Below, piece by piece: positions 15,890 to 24,492 of a stretch of 64,000 nucleotides of DNA (position 1 is its first letter; every line of letters begins with the position of its first letter). The stretch is from CBDDIP01 sp965229005 (GTDB lineage Bacteria > Actinomycetota > Acidimicrobiia > Acidimicrobiales > Ilumatobacteraceae): positions 558,001-622,000 of the forward strand of contig CBDDIP010000001.1 of assembly GCA_965229005.1 (NCBI GenBank), given 5' to 3'. The position numbers and the translations under genes are program-made. The notes below the pieces were generated by a model. It did no database searches and was not told the origin of the DNA. It saw only the letters and a program-made list of their open reading frames with translations.

Positions 15890-17203
15890 ATGACGACGAC
15901 CGAACCGGGCGACGAACAACAGCCCGAGCCCGACGCAGCGAACGGCAAGCCGTTCCGGCGCAAGCACTCCGGCGCGCAGCGACTCGTGCTCGGCCTGAGC
16001 ATCGTCGTGATCATCGGCTGCTTCGTCGGTGCCGGCGTGCTGCTGGCGGCGAAGAGCACCGTCGAGTCGTTCGCCGCATCACCCGACCTCGACATCACTG
16101 CGCCGCCGACCACCGGCAACTCAGTCGATCCGGGCCCGCCCGCCACCGATCCGGAGACCGGTGAGACCGTTCCGCCGGAGACGTTCCCGCCGGCCGACCC
16201 GGCCGCCAAGAACTTCCTCGTCACCGGTGCCGACAACAACTCGTGCATCGACCCGACGTCGCCGTGGGCCAGCGCCGGCGATCCCGATCGTCCGGGCGGC
16301 GAGCGCAGCGACACGATCATGGTCATCCGCGTCGATCCCAGCACGCAACGCGCCGCGGTGCTCTCGTTCCCCCGCGACCTGTGGGTGAAGATCGACGGAC
16401 GAGGCAAGAGCCGGATCAACTCGGCGTACGTCAAGGGCGACCCGACGACGCTGGCCAACACCATCAGCCAGAACTTCGGCGTCGTCGTCGACTACGCCAT
16501 CCAGATCGACTTCTGCGCCTTCAAGCAGCTCGTCGACGCGGTGGGTGGCGTGTCAGTGCCGTTCGAGTTCCCGATCTACGACGACACCGTCGGCCTGAAC
16601 ATCCCCGCTGCCGGTTGCCACTCGTTCAGCGGCGACGAAGCCCTGGCCTACGTGCGCTCGCGCCACCTGCACTACATCGACGCCAACGGCAAGAAGCAGG
16701 CAGACCCCAGCTCCGACCTCGGCCGCATCTCCCGTCAGCAGGACTTCCTGCGCCGCGTGCTGCGCGCCACGCTCGACAAGGGCATCCTCAACCCGAGCGT
16801 CGCCAGCGGGATCATCGAGTCGATGCAGAACTACATCGTCCGCAGCAACGACCTGACGCTCGACGTGATGCTCAGCTTCCTCGGCGTCATCCGCGACGTG
16901 GATCCCTCGTCACTGCCGACGTACCAGATCGAGGCCAGCCGCTTGATCACGGGCGGCAACGACGTGCTCGAGCCGCGGCTGAACGGCGAGAACATGAAGG
17001 CGATCCTGGCCATCTTCCGCGGCGAGGCGCCGCTCGCCGGAGCTCCCGCTCAGGTCTTCGAGACGACGACCACAGCGGCCGGAGCAACGACGACCACCGC
17101 CAAGCCGTCGAGCACCACGACCACCACACCCACGGTGGACACGGTGCCGGGCCCGGAAGAGAACGCCAAGGGCATCGTCCCTCCCAAAGACGTCCAGTGC
17201 TGA
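15890..17203 (+). CDS. LytR-CpsA-Psr (LCP) family cell-envelope glycopolymer ligase
   Basis: A 437-residue type II membrane protein. The cytoplasmic tail is charged, and a transmembrane helix sits at about residues 28-50 (LVLGLSIVVIIGCFVGAGVL). The extracellular LCP domain carries ERSDTIMVIRVDP, LSFPRDLWVKI, the INSAY motif and YVRSRH, with the arginine and aspartate residues that bind the polyprenyl phosphate. A Thr-rich low-complexity tail follows. The family attaches glycopolymers such as teichoic acid-like chains or arabinogalactan to peptidoglycan. The next gene is convergent, with 6 bp between stops. Confidence 0.93.
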   Translation: MTTTEPGDEQQPEPDAANGKPFRRKHSGAQRLVLGLSIVVIIGCFVGAGVLLAAKSTVESFAASPDLDITAPPTTGNSVDPGPPATDPETGETVPPETFPPADPAAKNFLVTGADNNSCIDPTSPWASAGDPDRPGGERSDTIMVIRVDPSTQRAAVLSFPRDLWVKIDGRGKSRINSAYVKGDPTTLANTISQNFGVVVDYAIQIDFCAFKQLVDAVGGVSVPFEFPIYDDTVGLNIPAAGCHSFSGDEALAYVRSRHLHYIDANGKKQADPSSDLGRISRQQDFLRRVLRATLDKGILNPSVASGIIESMQNYIVRSNDLTLDVMLSFLGVIRDVDPSSLPTYQIEASRLITGGNDVLEPRLNGENMKAILAIFRGEAPLAGAPAQVFETTTTAAGATTTTAKPSSTTTTTPTVDTVPGPEENAKGIVPPKDVQC

Positions 17204-17209
17204 GCGCGC

Positions 17210-18136
17210 TCAACTCACCGCGCGGGTGATCGCATCGGCGATCTCGCTGGGGCCGTTGACGGTGACGATGCGGGCGCCGGTGGCGTCGGCGAACTTGCGG
17301 GCTTCCTCGTCGTCGCTGGCCGGGGCGATGACCACCACTTCGTCGAGCGCAGCAGCCGCCGCGATCGGGTCGCCCTCGACAGTGGCTCGGCAGTCGCTGA
17401 GCACGACGGCGATCTTGCGGCCGGCTCTGCTGCGGCCGAGCTGCTCGTTGGCCACGCGCAGCGCACCGGCGAGATCGGTGGTGCCGAAGCCGCGCAGCGA
17501 GAGCACGTCGGTGACCACCCGCTCGGCAGACTTGGGCACGTCCTGGCTCTTGGCCACCACGACGTCCTTGCCGAAGGCCAGCACGCTGTAGTCGAGCGGT
17601 TCGCGGCTGGCGACGGCAGCGGCAGCAACGGCGGCAGTGGCAAGCGGGCGACCGCCCATCGAGCCGCTGCGATCCACCAGCAGGCACCACGCCGTGCCCG
17701 GCTTCACCCAACCCCGCACGCGCAGCCCCTCCACGTCGACGCCGCTGTGCGCAGCCCGCGCCTCCGCGATCGCGTCGAGGCTGGCATCCACGTCGAGGTC
17801 GCCACCATCCGGCCGGTAGGGCAGGGTGCGGATGCGACCGATGCCGCGCGGCCGCACCTTCGTGCCGGAACGAGCGAGATCGAGGAACAGCCGTCCAGCC
17901 AACCGCCGGGCGAGCTCACGCAGCTTGATGTCGGTCGCGCCGGCCAGGTCGGCCAAGAGCGACATCATCTCGTCGGGATCCTCGAGCATCCCCTCGTCGA
18001 CCGCCGCTTCGTCCAGCTCGCCGACCTCCGGAGAGACCTGTTCGAAGCGCGGGTTGCGAGCGAGATCGCGGCGAGACGTGGTGCGCTTCTGGCTCTCGCT
18101 GACGGCCGCGTCGGCCTCGTCGCCCTCGCGGGTCAG
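17210..18136 (-). CDS. VWA-domain protein paired with MoxR ATPase (start uncertain, CTG proposed)
   Basis: The C-terminal half is a von Willebrand A domain with a MIDAS motif (LLVDRSGSMGG), FGTTDLAGAL and VVLSDCRA. The N-terminal part is acidic and helical. The frame is open far upstream, but upstream of about 18140 it is antisense-like shadow within the MoxR gene. Good coding-type codons begin around 18135, and the first in-frame ATG is only at 17989, which would drop some 50 convincing residues. A CTG at 18136-18134 overlaps the MoxR TGA stop as CTGA and would give 308 residues. I propose that start with modest confidence. It is the likely partner of the MoxR ATPase. Confidence 0.8.
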   Translation of the reverse strand: MTREGDEADAAVSESQKRTTSRRDLARNPRFEQVSPEVGELDEAAVDEGMLEDPDEMMSLLADLAGATDIKLRELARRLAGRLFLDLARSGTKVRPRGIGRIRTLPYRPDGGDLDVDASLDAIAEARAAHSGVDVEGLRVRGWVKPGTAWCLLVDRSGSMGGRPLATAAVAAAAVASREPLDYSVLAFGKDVVVAKSQDVPKSAERVVTDVLSLRGFGTTDLAGALRVANEQLGRSRAGRKIAVVLSDCRATVEGDPIAAAAALDEVVVIAPASDDEEARKFADATGARIVTVNGPSEIADAITRAVS

Positions 18137-19071
18137 GGGGTTCTGCTGGGAGTTCCCGCCCCCGTCGGGGCGGTCACTTTTCCCTGACCGCCATCCTCCT
18201 CCGCCGCCGGGCGGAACACCTCGTTCCAGAGCTCGGTGACGACATCCTCGGCGGTGCGCGTCGTGCCGTCCCGCATCCGCAGCCGCCCGGACAGGGCGAC
18301 GATCGCGCTGTCGAGCCCGACCGTCGGATCGGTCGCGGCAACGCCGCGCAGGTCGCCCAGCGACGACGCGACCGCGGCGATGTCGATGGCGCCGCGGACC
18401 GACGAACCGACGCGCACGTCGGGATGCGAGCGCGTGCGGCGCACCACCTCGACCGCTTTGTCCAGCCAAGCCGAGTCGACGGTGAGGGCGGGCACCGCGT
18501 GGACGACGATCGCGGCCTCGTCGCCGGCGGTCTGGTAGCCGACCGACAGGCGACAGACGCGGTCGTACACCGCACTGCTGATCCGCGCCGTGCCGACGGC
18601 GTCGAACGGGTTCATCGCGGCAACCAGGCGGAAGCCGGCGGCTGCTGCGACGCGTCCGAGGCGAGGCACGTGCAGCTCGCGCTCGCTCATCACCGTGATG
18701 AGCACGTTGAGCGTCTCCTCCGGGATGCGGTTGATCTCCTCGACGTAGAGCAGCGAGCCGTCGCGGAGTGCGGACACCAACGGACCGTCGACGAACACGT
18801 CGGGGTCGTAGCCGTCGCTGAGCACACGAGCCGGATCGAAGTGACCGACGAGGCGCGCGGGCGTCAGCTCGGCGTTGCCCTCGACGAACTCGAAGCCGAG
18901 TCCGAGCTCGTCGGCGACGGCGCGCAGGAGTGTGCTCTTGCCGGTGCCGGGCGGCCCCTCGAGCAGCACGTGTCGGTCCGCGGCGAGCGCGGCGACGACC
19001 AGCTCCACCTCGCGTTCGCGACCGACCACGCGGCCCAGCACCCGCTGGACCAGCTTGGCGGCTTCAGTCAT
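18133..19071 (-). CDS. MoxR-type AAA+ ATPase
   Basis: A 312-residue ATPase with Walker A GPPGTGKST (residues 39-47), Walker B-like LLYVEEINR, a sensor segment AAMNPFDAVGTA and an arginine-rich C-terminal lid. MoxR proteins act as chaperones with a VWA partner, often to mature or activate oxidoreductases. The start ATG 19071 lies inside the end of the alcohol dehydrogenase gene (8-bp overlap). The 3' end overlaps the VWA gene by 4 bp, so all are probably co-translated. Confidence 0.93.
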   Translation of the reverse strand: MTEAAKLVQRVLGRVVGREREVELVVAALAADRHVLLEGPPGTGKSTLLRAVADELGLGFEFVEGNAELTPARLVGHFDPARVLSDGYDPDVFVDGPLVSALRDGSLLYVEEINRIPEETLNVLITVMSERELHVPRLGRVAAAAGFRLVAAMNPFDAVGTARISSAVYDRVCRLSVGYQTAGDEAAIVVHAVPALTVDSAWLDKAVEVVRRTRSHPDVRVGSSVRGAIDIAAVASSLGDLRGVAATDPTVGLDSAIVALSGRLRMRDGTTRTAEDVVTELWNEVFRPAAEEDGGQGKVTAPTGAGTPSRTP

Positions 19072-20209
19072 AGACGATCACGCCGCGGATGTTGAGGCCG
19101 TCGCGCATCGCTTGGTAGCCGTCGTTGATCTCGTCAAGCGAGTAGCGCTTGGTGATCAGCTCGTCGAGCTTCAATTGCCCCTCGCGGTACATGCCGAGGA
19201 GACGGGGGATGTCGTGGCGCGGGTTCAGCGAGCCGAAGATCGTGCCCTTGATCTCCTTGTTGTACATCGCCAGGTTGAACAGGTTGATCGACGCCTCGTT
19301 CTGGGCGATCGGGGCGACGGCGGTGACGACGATCGTGCCGCCCTTCGACGTCAGCGCCTGGGCCAGCTCCATCAGCTCGCCGTACATCACCCCGGGGGTC
19401 ATGATCACCTTGTCGGCCATCTGCCCCCACGTCAGCTCGGTGACGGCGGGGAACGCTTCCTCCATGGAAGCGAACGTGTGCGTCGCGCCGAACTCCATCG
19501 CCTTCTCACGCTTGAACTCGACGGGGTCGACGGCGATGACCCGCTTGGCACCGGCCAGCGCAGCGCCCTGCACCGCGTTGATGCCGATGCCGCCTATGCC
19601 GACGATGACGACCGTGTCGCCGGTGCGCACATCGGCGCGCTCCGTCGCCGAGCCGAACCCGGTCGCCACGCCGCAGCTGACCAGCGCGACGACGTCGAGC
19701 GGCAGGTCGGCGTCGACCTTGATGAGCGAGTTCTCCGAGACGCAGGCGTACTCGCCGAACGTGCCGATCTTGGCCATCAACGTGACGGGCTGATCACCGA
19801 GGAAGTGGCGGTGCGTGCCGTCGGTGATCATCCCGCCGACGAACGTGCTGGCCCCGTTGTCGCACAGGTTCTGGCGACCGGTGCTGCACATGCGGCAGCG
19901 CCCGCACGACGGGATGAAGCTGGCCGAAACGTGATCGCCCACGGCAACGGTGGACACGCCAGGGCCGACCTCCACGACGATGCCGGAGCCCTCGTGGCCA
20001 CCGATCACCGGGAAGAGGTTGATCCCCATCGCGTCCATCGCCTCTTGCGGCGGGACCATGTCGCCCGTGACGAGGTGCTCGTCGCTGTGGCACAGCCCGG
20101 CCACCTTCCACTGCACGAGGACCTCGTTGGCCTTGGGCGGATCGATCGTGACTTCCTCGATGCTCCACGGCTGGTTCAAGCCGTGGAGCACTGCTGCGCG
20201 TGCTTTCAT
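19064..20209 (-). CDS. Zinc-dependent alcohol dehydrogenase, NDMA-type, copy 2
   Basis: A 381-residue medium-chain dehydrogenase. The catalytic-zinc elements are CHSDEHLVTGD and GGHEGSG, and the structural zinc cysteines lie in CGRCRMCSTGRQNLC. The Rossmann motif reads VVIVGIGGIGINAVQGAALAG. It is a full-length paralogue of the 20209-21333 product. I chose ATG 20209, which overlaps the upstream stop by one base (TGATG). The open frame continuing to 21055 is a shadow of the neighbouring gene. In mycobacteria and relatives such enzymes hold a tightly bound NAD and need mycofactocin as carrier. That dependence is inferred here. Confidence 0.92.
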   Translation of the reverse strand: MKARAAVLHGLNQPWSIEEVTIDPPKANEVLVQWKVAGLCHSDEHLVTGDMVPPQEAMDAMGINLFPVIGGHEGSGIVVEVGPGVSTVAVGDHVSASFIPSCGRCRMCSTGRQNLCDNGASTFVGGMITDGTHRHFLGDQPVTLMAKIGTFGEYACVSENSLIKVDADLPLDVVALVSCGVATGFGSATERADVRTGDTVVIVGIGGIGINAVQGAALAGAKRVIAVDPVEFKREKAMEFGATHTFASMEEAFPAVTELTWGQMADKVIMTPGVMYGELMELAQALTSKGGTIVVTAVAPIAQNEASINLFNLAMYNKEIKGTIFGSLNPRHDIPRLLGMYREGQLKLDELITKRYSLDEINDGYQAMRDGLNIRGVIVYD

Positions 20210-21333
20210 CAGTCGAACTTCAGCACGCCACGGATGTTCTTGCCGGCGTTCATGTCGGCGTAGCCCTCGTTGATGCCTTCGAGCGGGTAGGTCTTGGTGA
20301 CCAGGCCGTCGAGGTCGAGCAGGCCCTGCGTGTACAGCTCGAGCAGCTTGGGGATGTCCTTGCGCGGGTTGGCCGAACCGAACAGCGAACCGATCAGCTG
20401 CTTCTCGAACACCGTCAGGAACACGGCGGGGATGGCGATCGAGGCCTCGGCCACCGGGTGGATGTTGGTGACGACGATCTTCGACCGCTTGCCGCCGAGC
20501 CAGAACGCCTCGCCGAGCACGTCGCCGTTGCCGACGCCGATCGTCAGGATGACCTTGTCGAAGCCGCGGTTCCACGTCGCCTCGGGCAGGGCCGCCATCG
20601 CGTCCTGGATCGATGCGTACGTGTGGGTGGCTCCGAACTCCATCGCCTTCTCGCGCTTGAACTCGATCGGGTCGATGGCGGCGATGACGCGGGCGCCGGC
20701 GAGCTTGGCGCCCTGCACGGCGTTCGAACCGATGCCGCCACAGCCGACGACGGCGACGGTGTCGCCCGGCTCCACCTTGGCGGCGTACACGGCCGAACCC
20801 CAGCCGGTGACGACGCCACAGCCGAGGAGGCAGGCCTTGTCGAGCGGGAGGTCCTTGTCGATCTTGATGCAGCTGGCCTCGTTGACCACCGTGTGGTGGG
20901 CGAAGGTGCCGAGGGCACCGATGCCGAGGAGGATGTCCTTGCCTTGCGCGTGATGGCGCGAGGTGCCGTCGCTGAGCTGCAGGCCCGTGGCCGTCACGTT
21001 GCCCATGTCGCACAGGTTGCTGTGGCCACCGGCGCAGCTCGGGCAGCGACCGCACGCCGGCACGAAGCCGAACACGACGTGATCGCCCGGAACCACGGAG
21101 AACACACCGGCGCCGACCTCGAGCACGACGCCGGCGCCCTCGTGGCCACCGATCAGCGGCGGCTCCGGCGTCGCCCCGGCGAGGTCACCCGTGACCAGGT
21201 GCTCGTCGCTGTGGCACATCCCGGATGCGGCGATCTTGACCAGCACCTCGCCGGCCTTCGGCGGATCGAGCTCGATCTCCTCCACGCTCCACGGCGTGCC
21301 CCGCTCCCACAGAATCGCTGCCTTCGTCTTCAC
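20209..21333 (-). CDS. Zinc-dependent alcohol dehydrogenase, NDMA-type, copy 1
   Basis: A 374-residue medium-chain dehydrogenase starting at GTG 21333 (VKTKAAILWERG, the usual beginning of this group). Zinc sites are seen in CHSDEHLVTGD, GGHEGAG and CGRCPSCAGGHSNLC, and the cofactor motif is VAVVGCGGIGSNAVQGAKLAG. It is first in an operon of four overlapping genes ending with MoxR and VWA. The substrate is unknown and could be a simple alcohol. An aldehyde dehydrogenase is divergent 116 bp away, so oxidation could continue to the acid. Confidence 0.92.
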   Translation of the reverse strand: MKTKAAILWERGTPWSVEEIELDPPKAGEVLVKIAASGMCHSDEHLVTGDLAGATPEPPLIGGHEGAGVVLEVGAGVFSVVPGDHVVFGFVPACGRCPSCAGGHSNLCDMGNVTATGLQLSDGTSRHHAQGKDILLGIGALGTFAHHTVVNEASCIKIDKDLPLDKACLLGCGVVTGWGSAVYAAKVEPGDTVAVVGCGGIGSNAVQGAKLAGARVIAAIDPIEFKREKAMEFGATHTYASIQDAMAALPEATWNRGFDKVILTIGVGNGDVLGEAFWLGGKRSKIVVTNIHPVAEASIAIPAVFLTVFEKQLIGSLFGSANPRKDIPKLLELYTQGLLDLDGLVTKTYPLEGINEGYADMNAGKNIRGVLKFD

Positions 21334-21449
21334 GTCATACCCCCATGGATCTGGTGTTGACGCGGACGCTACCGCGGCCTTCACCACGCCGCCGACTCGC
21401 GGCACGGTGAACCGCGGTCAGGCGATCGGGTCGGTGGCAGGATGACGTC

Positions 21450-22967
21450 GTGACCCTCATCACCGACGATGTCCTCACCGCGATGGCCCTCGACTCGCTG
21501 CTCGTCTGCGGGGCCGACCCGCTGCCACCGGCGGGCGAGCACACCGCCCGCACGCCGATCACGGGCGGGCAGATCGGTTGGGTGCCGGCGTCCGGCTCGG
21601 TCGGCGACGCCGTCACGCGCGCCACCGATGCGTTCGCCGTGTGGCGCACGGTGCCTGCGCCTCGCCGGGCCGAGGTCGTCCGCCACCTCGGGCTGCTGCT
21701 CCGGGCGAACAAGTCCGCGCTCGCTCGGCTGGTGCAGCTGGAAGTGGGCAAGATCGAGAGCGAGGCGCTGGGCGAGGTGCAGGAGATGATCGACATCTGC
21801 GACTTCGCCGTCGGTCTCGGTCGCCAGCTCTACGGCCTCAACATCGCCAGCGAACGGCCCGGCCACCGGCTGGCCGAGCAGTGGCACCCGCTCGGGCCCA
21901 CCGCCGTCATCACCGCCTTCAACTTCCCGGTCGCCGTCTGGGCGTGGAACGCGGCGCTGGCGATCGTCTGCGGCAACCCGGTGCTGTGGAAGCCGAGCGA
22001 GCTCACCCCGCTCACCGCGGCGGCAACGGCTGCGCTCTTCGATCGCGCGGCCAAGGCAGCCGGCGCACCGCCTCACCTCAACCAGGTGGTCCACGGCGGC
22101 AGCGACGTCGGCGCCAGGTTGGTGGCCCACGAGGGCGTCTCGCTCGTCAGTGCCACCGGCTCGACCGCCATGGGACGACGGGTGGCACCGGTGGTCGCCG
22201 CACGATTCGGCCGCAGCATCCTCGAGCTCGGTGGCAACAACGCGGCGATCGTCACGCCCTCGGCCGACCTCCCGCTCAGCGTCCGTGCGATCACCTTCTC
22301 GGCGGCGGGCACCGCGGGCCAGCGATGCACCACGCTGCGCCGGCTGATCGTGCATCGCTCACGCCACAACGAGGTCGTCGAACGGCTGGGCGCGGCGTTC
22401 AGCAGCCTGCGCATCGGCAGCCCCTTGGAGGTGGACACGTTGGTCGGACCGTTGATCAACGTTGCCGCCTACGAGCGGATGCGGCTGGCGATGGAGAACG
22501 CCCAAGCCGACGGCGGTCAGGTCGTGGTCGGCGGTGAGCGCCTGCTCGCCCACGAGGCAGCCGCAGCTGCGTACACGCGTCCAGCGATCATCACCATGCC
22601 GGAGCAGACGTCGATCGTCGCCACCGAGACGTTCGCCCCGCTGCTCTACGTGATGCAGTACGACGACTTCGACGAGGCCGTGGCGATGCAGAACGCCGTG
22701 CCCCAGGGGTTGGCCAGCAGCGTGTTCACCAACGACGTGCGCGAAGCCGAGCGGTTCTGCTCGGCGAACGGCAGCGACTGCGGCATCGCCAACGTCAACA
22801 TCGGCCCCAGCGGGGCCGAGATCGGCGGCGCGTTCGGCGGCGAGAAGACCACCGGCGGCGGACGCGAGAGCGGCAGCGACGCGTGGAAGGCGTACATGCG
22901 GCGAGCGACGAACACGGTGAACTACTCCACCGAGCTGCCCCTCGCCCAGGGTGTGCGGTTCGGCTGA
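21450..22967 (+). CDS. Aldehyde dehydrogenase, ALDH7 (aminoadipate-semialdehyde dehydrogenase-like)
   Basis: A 505-residue NAD-dependent enzyme. The catalytic Cys293 lies in AGQRCTTLRR and the general-base Glu259 in ILELGGNNA. The C-terminal block CGIANVNIGPSGAEIGG followed by GGGRESGSD is typical of ALDH7. The family oxidises alpha-aminoadipate semialdehyde in lysine breakdown and related aldehydes. No other lysine-degradation gene is adjacent, so the substrate may be a different aldehyde made by the divergent dehydrogenases. The start is GTG 21450, with CAGGAT 6 nt upstream as a -10-like box. Confidence 0.93.
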   Translation: MTLITDDVLTAMALDSLLVCGADPLPPAGEHTARTPITGGQIGWVPASGSVGDAVTRATDAFAVWRTVPAPRRAEVVRHLGLLLRANKSALARLVQLEVGKIESEALGEVQEMIDICDFAVGLGRQLYGLNIASERPGHRLAEQWHPLGPTAVITAFNFPVAVWAWNAALAIVCGNPVLWKPSELTPLTAAATAALFDRAAKAAGAPPHLNQVVHGGSDVGARLVAHEGVSLVSATGSTAMGRRVAPVVAARFGRSILELGGNNAAIVTPSADLPLSVRAITFSAAGTAGQRCTTLRRLIVHRSRHNEVVERLGAAFSSLRIGSPLEVDTLVGPLINVAAYERMRLAMENAQADGGQVVVGGERLLAHEAAAAAYTRPAIITMPEQTSIVATETFAPLLYVMQYDDFDEAVAMQNAVPQGLASSVFTNDVREAERFCSANGSDCGIANVNIGPSGAEIGGAFGGEKTTGGGRESGSDAWKAYMRRATNTVNYSTELPLAQGVRFG

Positions 22968-22986
22968 ACCGCACCGATCGCGGCGG

Positions 22987-23811
22987 TCAGCTGCCGATGC
23001 TGACCGGCGGGAAGTCGCCGGGGTCCGTGCCCTCGAGGGTCTTGATGGCCTTGGCCAGCTCGGACTTCAACCATGCGGTGGTGATGCTCGATTCGACCTC
23101 GTCGCTGCTCGAACTGGCGAAGATGCCGACCTGGATCTCGTCGTTGAACCAGTCGGTCTCGCACTGCACGTCATCACCGTCGGCGGAGTCCTTGGGGACG
23201 CTGCAGTACGGCACCAGCGTGCCACCCTTGAAGCTGGAGGTCTTCTCGAACGTGACGTCCTGACTCGACAGCACGCTCTCGGTGTAGTCCTGGAAGTCCT
23301 TGACGTTCTTCACGTCCGGGACTTCGCCGACGTAGATGCCGAAGACGTCAGCCTGTCCACTGATGAACGAACGGCAGAGGATCAAGCGCGGATCGTCGGC
23401 GTCCGTGAACTCGATGTCGAAGGTCGTGTCCCCGTCGAGGATGTCCGACGGGTCGAAGGCCTTCGGCGCCAGATCGGCGAGGTCGTCGAGGTCGACGATC
23501 GGGCAGTCGTCGAGGTCGGCCCTCGAGTTGTCGGCGTCGAGCCGTGGCGCATCGACGATGTCCTCGATGTTCGGCAACGCCTTGCTCGTGTTCAGGTCGC
23601 CGCCACCGTCGTCGCCCGACAGCAGCACGAACGCGCCGGCACCGATGGCGGCAACCGCCACGATCGCGCCGACGCCGATGAGGAGACCCTTCTTCGACTT
23701 CTTCTCCGGAGCGCCGATCGGCGCCATCGGCACGAACGGAGCCGGCTCCTGCGGCGGCGGAGCGGACGCGGGGAACCCCGGCGGAGGCGGCGGAGGCGGC
23801 AGGTTGGACAT
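22987..23811 (-). CDS. Membrane-anchored protein with proline-rich cytoplasmic tail, unknown function
   Basis: A 274-residue protein with an N-terminal Pro-rich segment (LPPPPPPPGFP), a Lys-rich stop (KKSKKG) and one transmembrane helix at about residues 43-64 (LIGVGAIVAVAAIGAGAFVL). An acidic extracellular domain with four cysteines follows. It resembles the many single-pass Pro-rich actinobacterial proteins without a named domain. ATG 23811 has TAGGCT 8 nt upstream. Confidence 0.82.
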   Translation of the reverse strand: MSNLPPPPPPPGFPASAPPPQEPAPFVPMAPIGAPEKKSKKGLLIGVGAIVAVAAIGAGAFVLLSGDDGGGDLNTSKALPNIEDIVDAPRLDADNSRADLDDCPIVDLDDLADLAPKAFDPSDILDGDTTFDIEFTDADDPRLILCRSFISGQADVFGIYVGEVPDVKNVKDFQDYTESVLSSQDVTFEKTSSFKGGTLVPYCSVPKDSADGDDVQCETDWFNDEIQVGIFASSSSDEVESSITTAWLKSELAKAIKTLEGTDPGDFPPVSIGS

Positions 23812-23819
23812 AGTGCCGC

Positions 23820-23825
23820 AGCCTA
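23820..23825 (-). promoter_or_regulatory. -10 box (TAGGCT) for the Pro-rich membrane protein
   Basis: Minus-strand TAGGCT lies 8 nt before ATG 23811. Confidence 0.42.
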
Positions 23826-23838
23826 CGCGCGGCGGCAG

Positions 23839-24492
23839 TCAGTCGACGCGCTGCAGCACGCGCAGCGAGCCGGCTGCGGAACGGAGGCGGAAGCGGCCGC
23901 TCTCCATCGCCGGCACGAAGATCTGCTCGTACGGCGGCCGGCCTCCATCGGCGGGATCCGGGAAGACGTCGTGGATCGCCAACGTGCCACCGACGGCGAC
24001 GTGCGGTGTCCACCCCTCGTAGTCCAGCCGGGCCGGCTCGACGCCGTGGCCGCCGTCGATGAACAGGAACGCCAGCGGCGCCCTCCAGTGTGCGGCGACG
24101 GTCGGCGACTGACCGACGACGGCAAGGACGACGTCCTCGAGACCGGCATCGTGGATCGTGTCGCGAAAGCGAGGCAACGTGTCCATCCGTCCGGTGCGGG
24201 CGTCGACGACGTTCGGATCGTGGTGCTCCCAGCCCGCCTGGTTCTCCTCGCTGCCACGGTGGTGGTCGACGGCGAAGAGCACGGTGTCGCACTCGCGTGC
24301 GGCGGCACCGAGCCACACGGTCGACCGGCCGCAATAGGAGCCGATCTCCACGAACGGGAGGCCAGGCACGTCGTGTCCGGCGGCCACCGCAGCGGCGTAC
24401 AGGGCGTCTCCTTCGTCGGGGGGCATGAACCCGGTTGCGGCGAGCGCGTGCGCTCGCAGCGCGGGCTCGATCGTCGCCACGTCGGTCGTCAC
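23839..24492 (-). CDS. Class I SAM-dependent methyltransferase (Methyltransf_24-like)
   Basis: A 217-residue protein. The SAM-binding motif is PFVEIGSYCGRSTVWLG, and the acidic strand with the metal or substrate pocket is visible as FLFIDGGHG. I chose GTG 24492 because it overlaps the nitroreductase stop as GTGA (24489-24492). The longer open frame to 24705 is antisense-like. The methylated substrate is unknown. Members are often linked to glycan or small-molecule modification. Confidence 0.85.
   Translation of the reverse strand: MTTDVATIEPALRAHALAATGFMPPDEGDALYAAAVAAGHDVPGLPFVEIGSYCGRSTVWLGAAARECDTVLFAVDHHRGSEENQAGWEHHDPNVVDARTGRMDTLPRFRDTIHDAGLEDVVLAVVGQSPTVAAHWRAPLAFLFIDGGHGVEPARLDYEGWTPHVAVGGTLAIHDVFPDPADGGRPPYEQIFVPAMESGRFRLRSAAGSLRVLQRVD

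Noticed and set aside
13997..15967. A 656-codon open frame on the minus strand
   Set aside because: Only the last 242 codons (from ATG 14725, with a strong ribosome site and signal peptide) look coding. The rest is Arg-rich shadow of the MscS gene.
17989..18469. A frameshift between the MoxR and VWA genes
   Set aside because: The MoxR frame ends cleanly at 18133 and the VWA frame has normal codon use right up to it. A CTGA overlap explains the layout without an indel, though resequencing could still change this.
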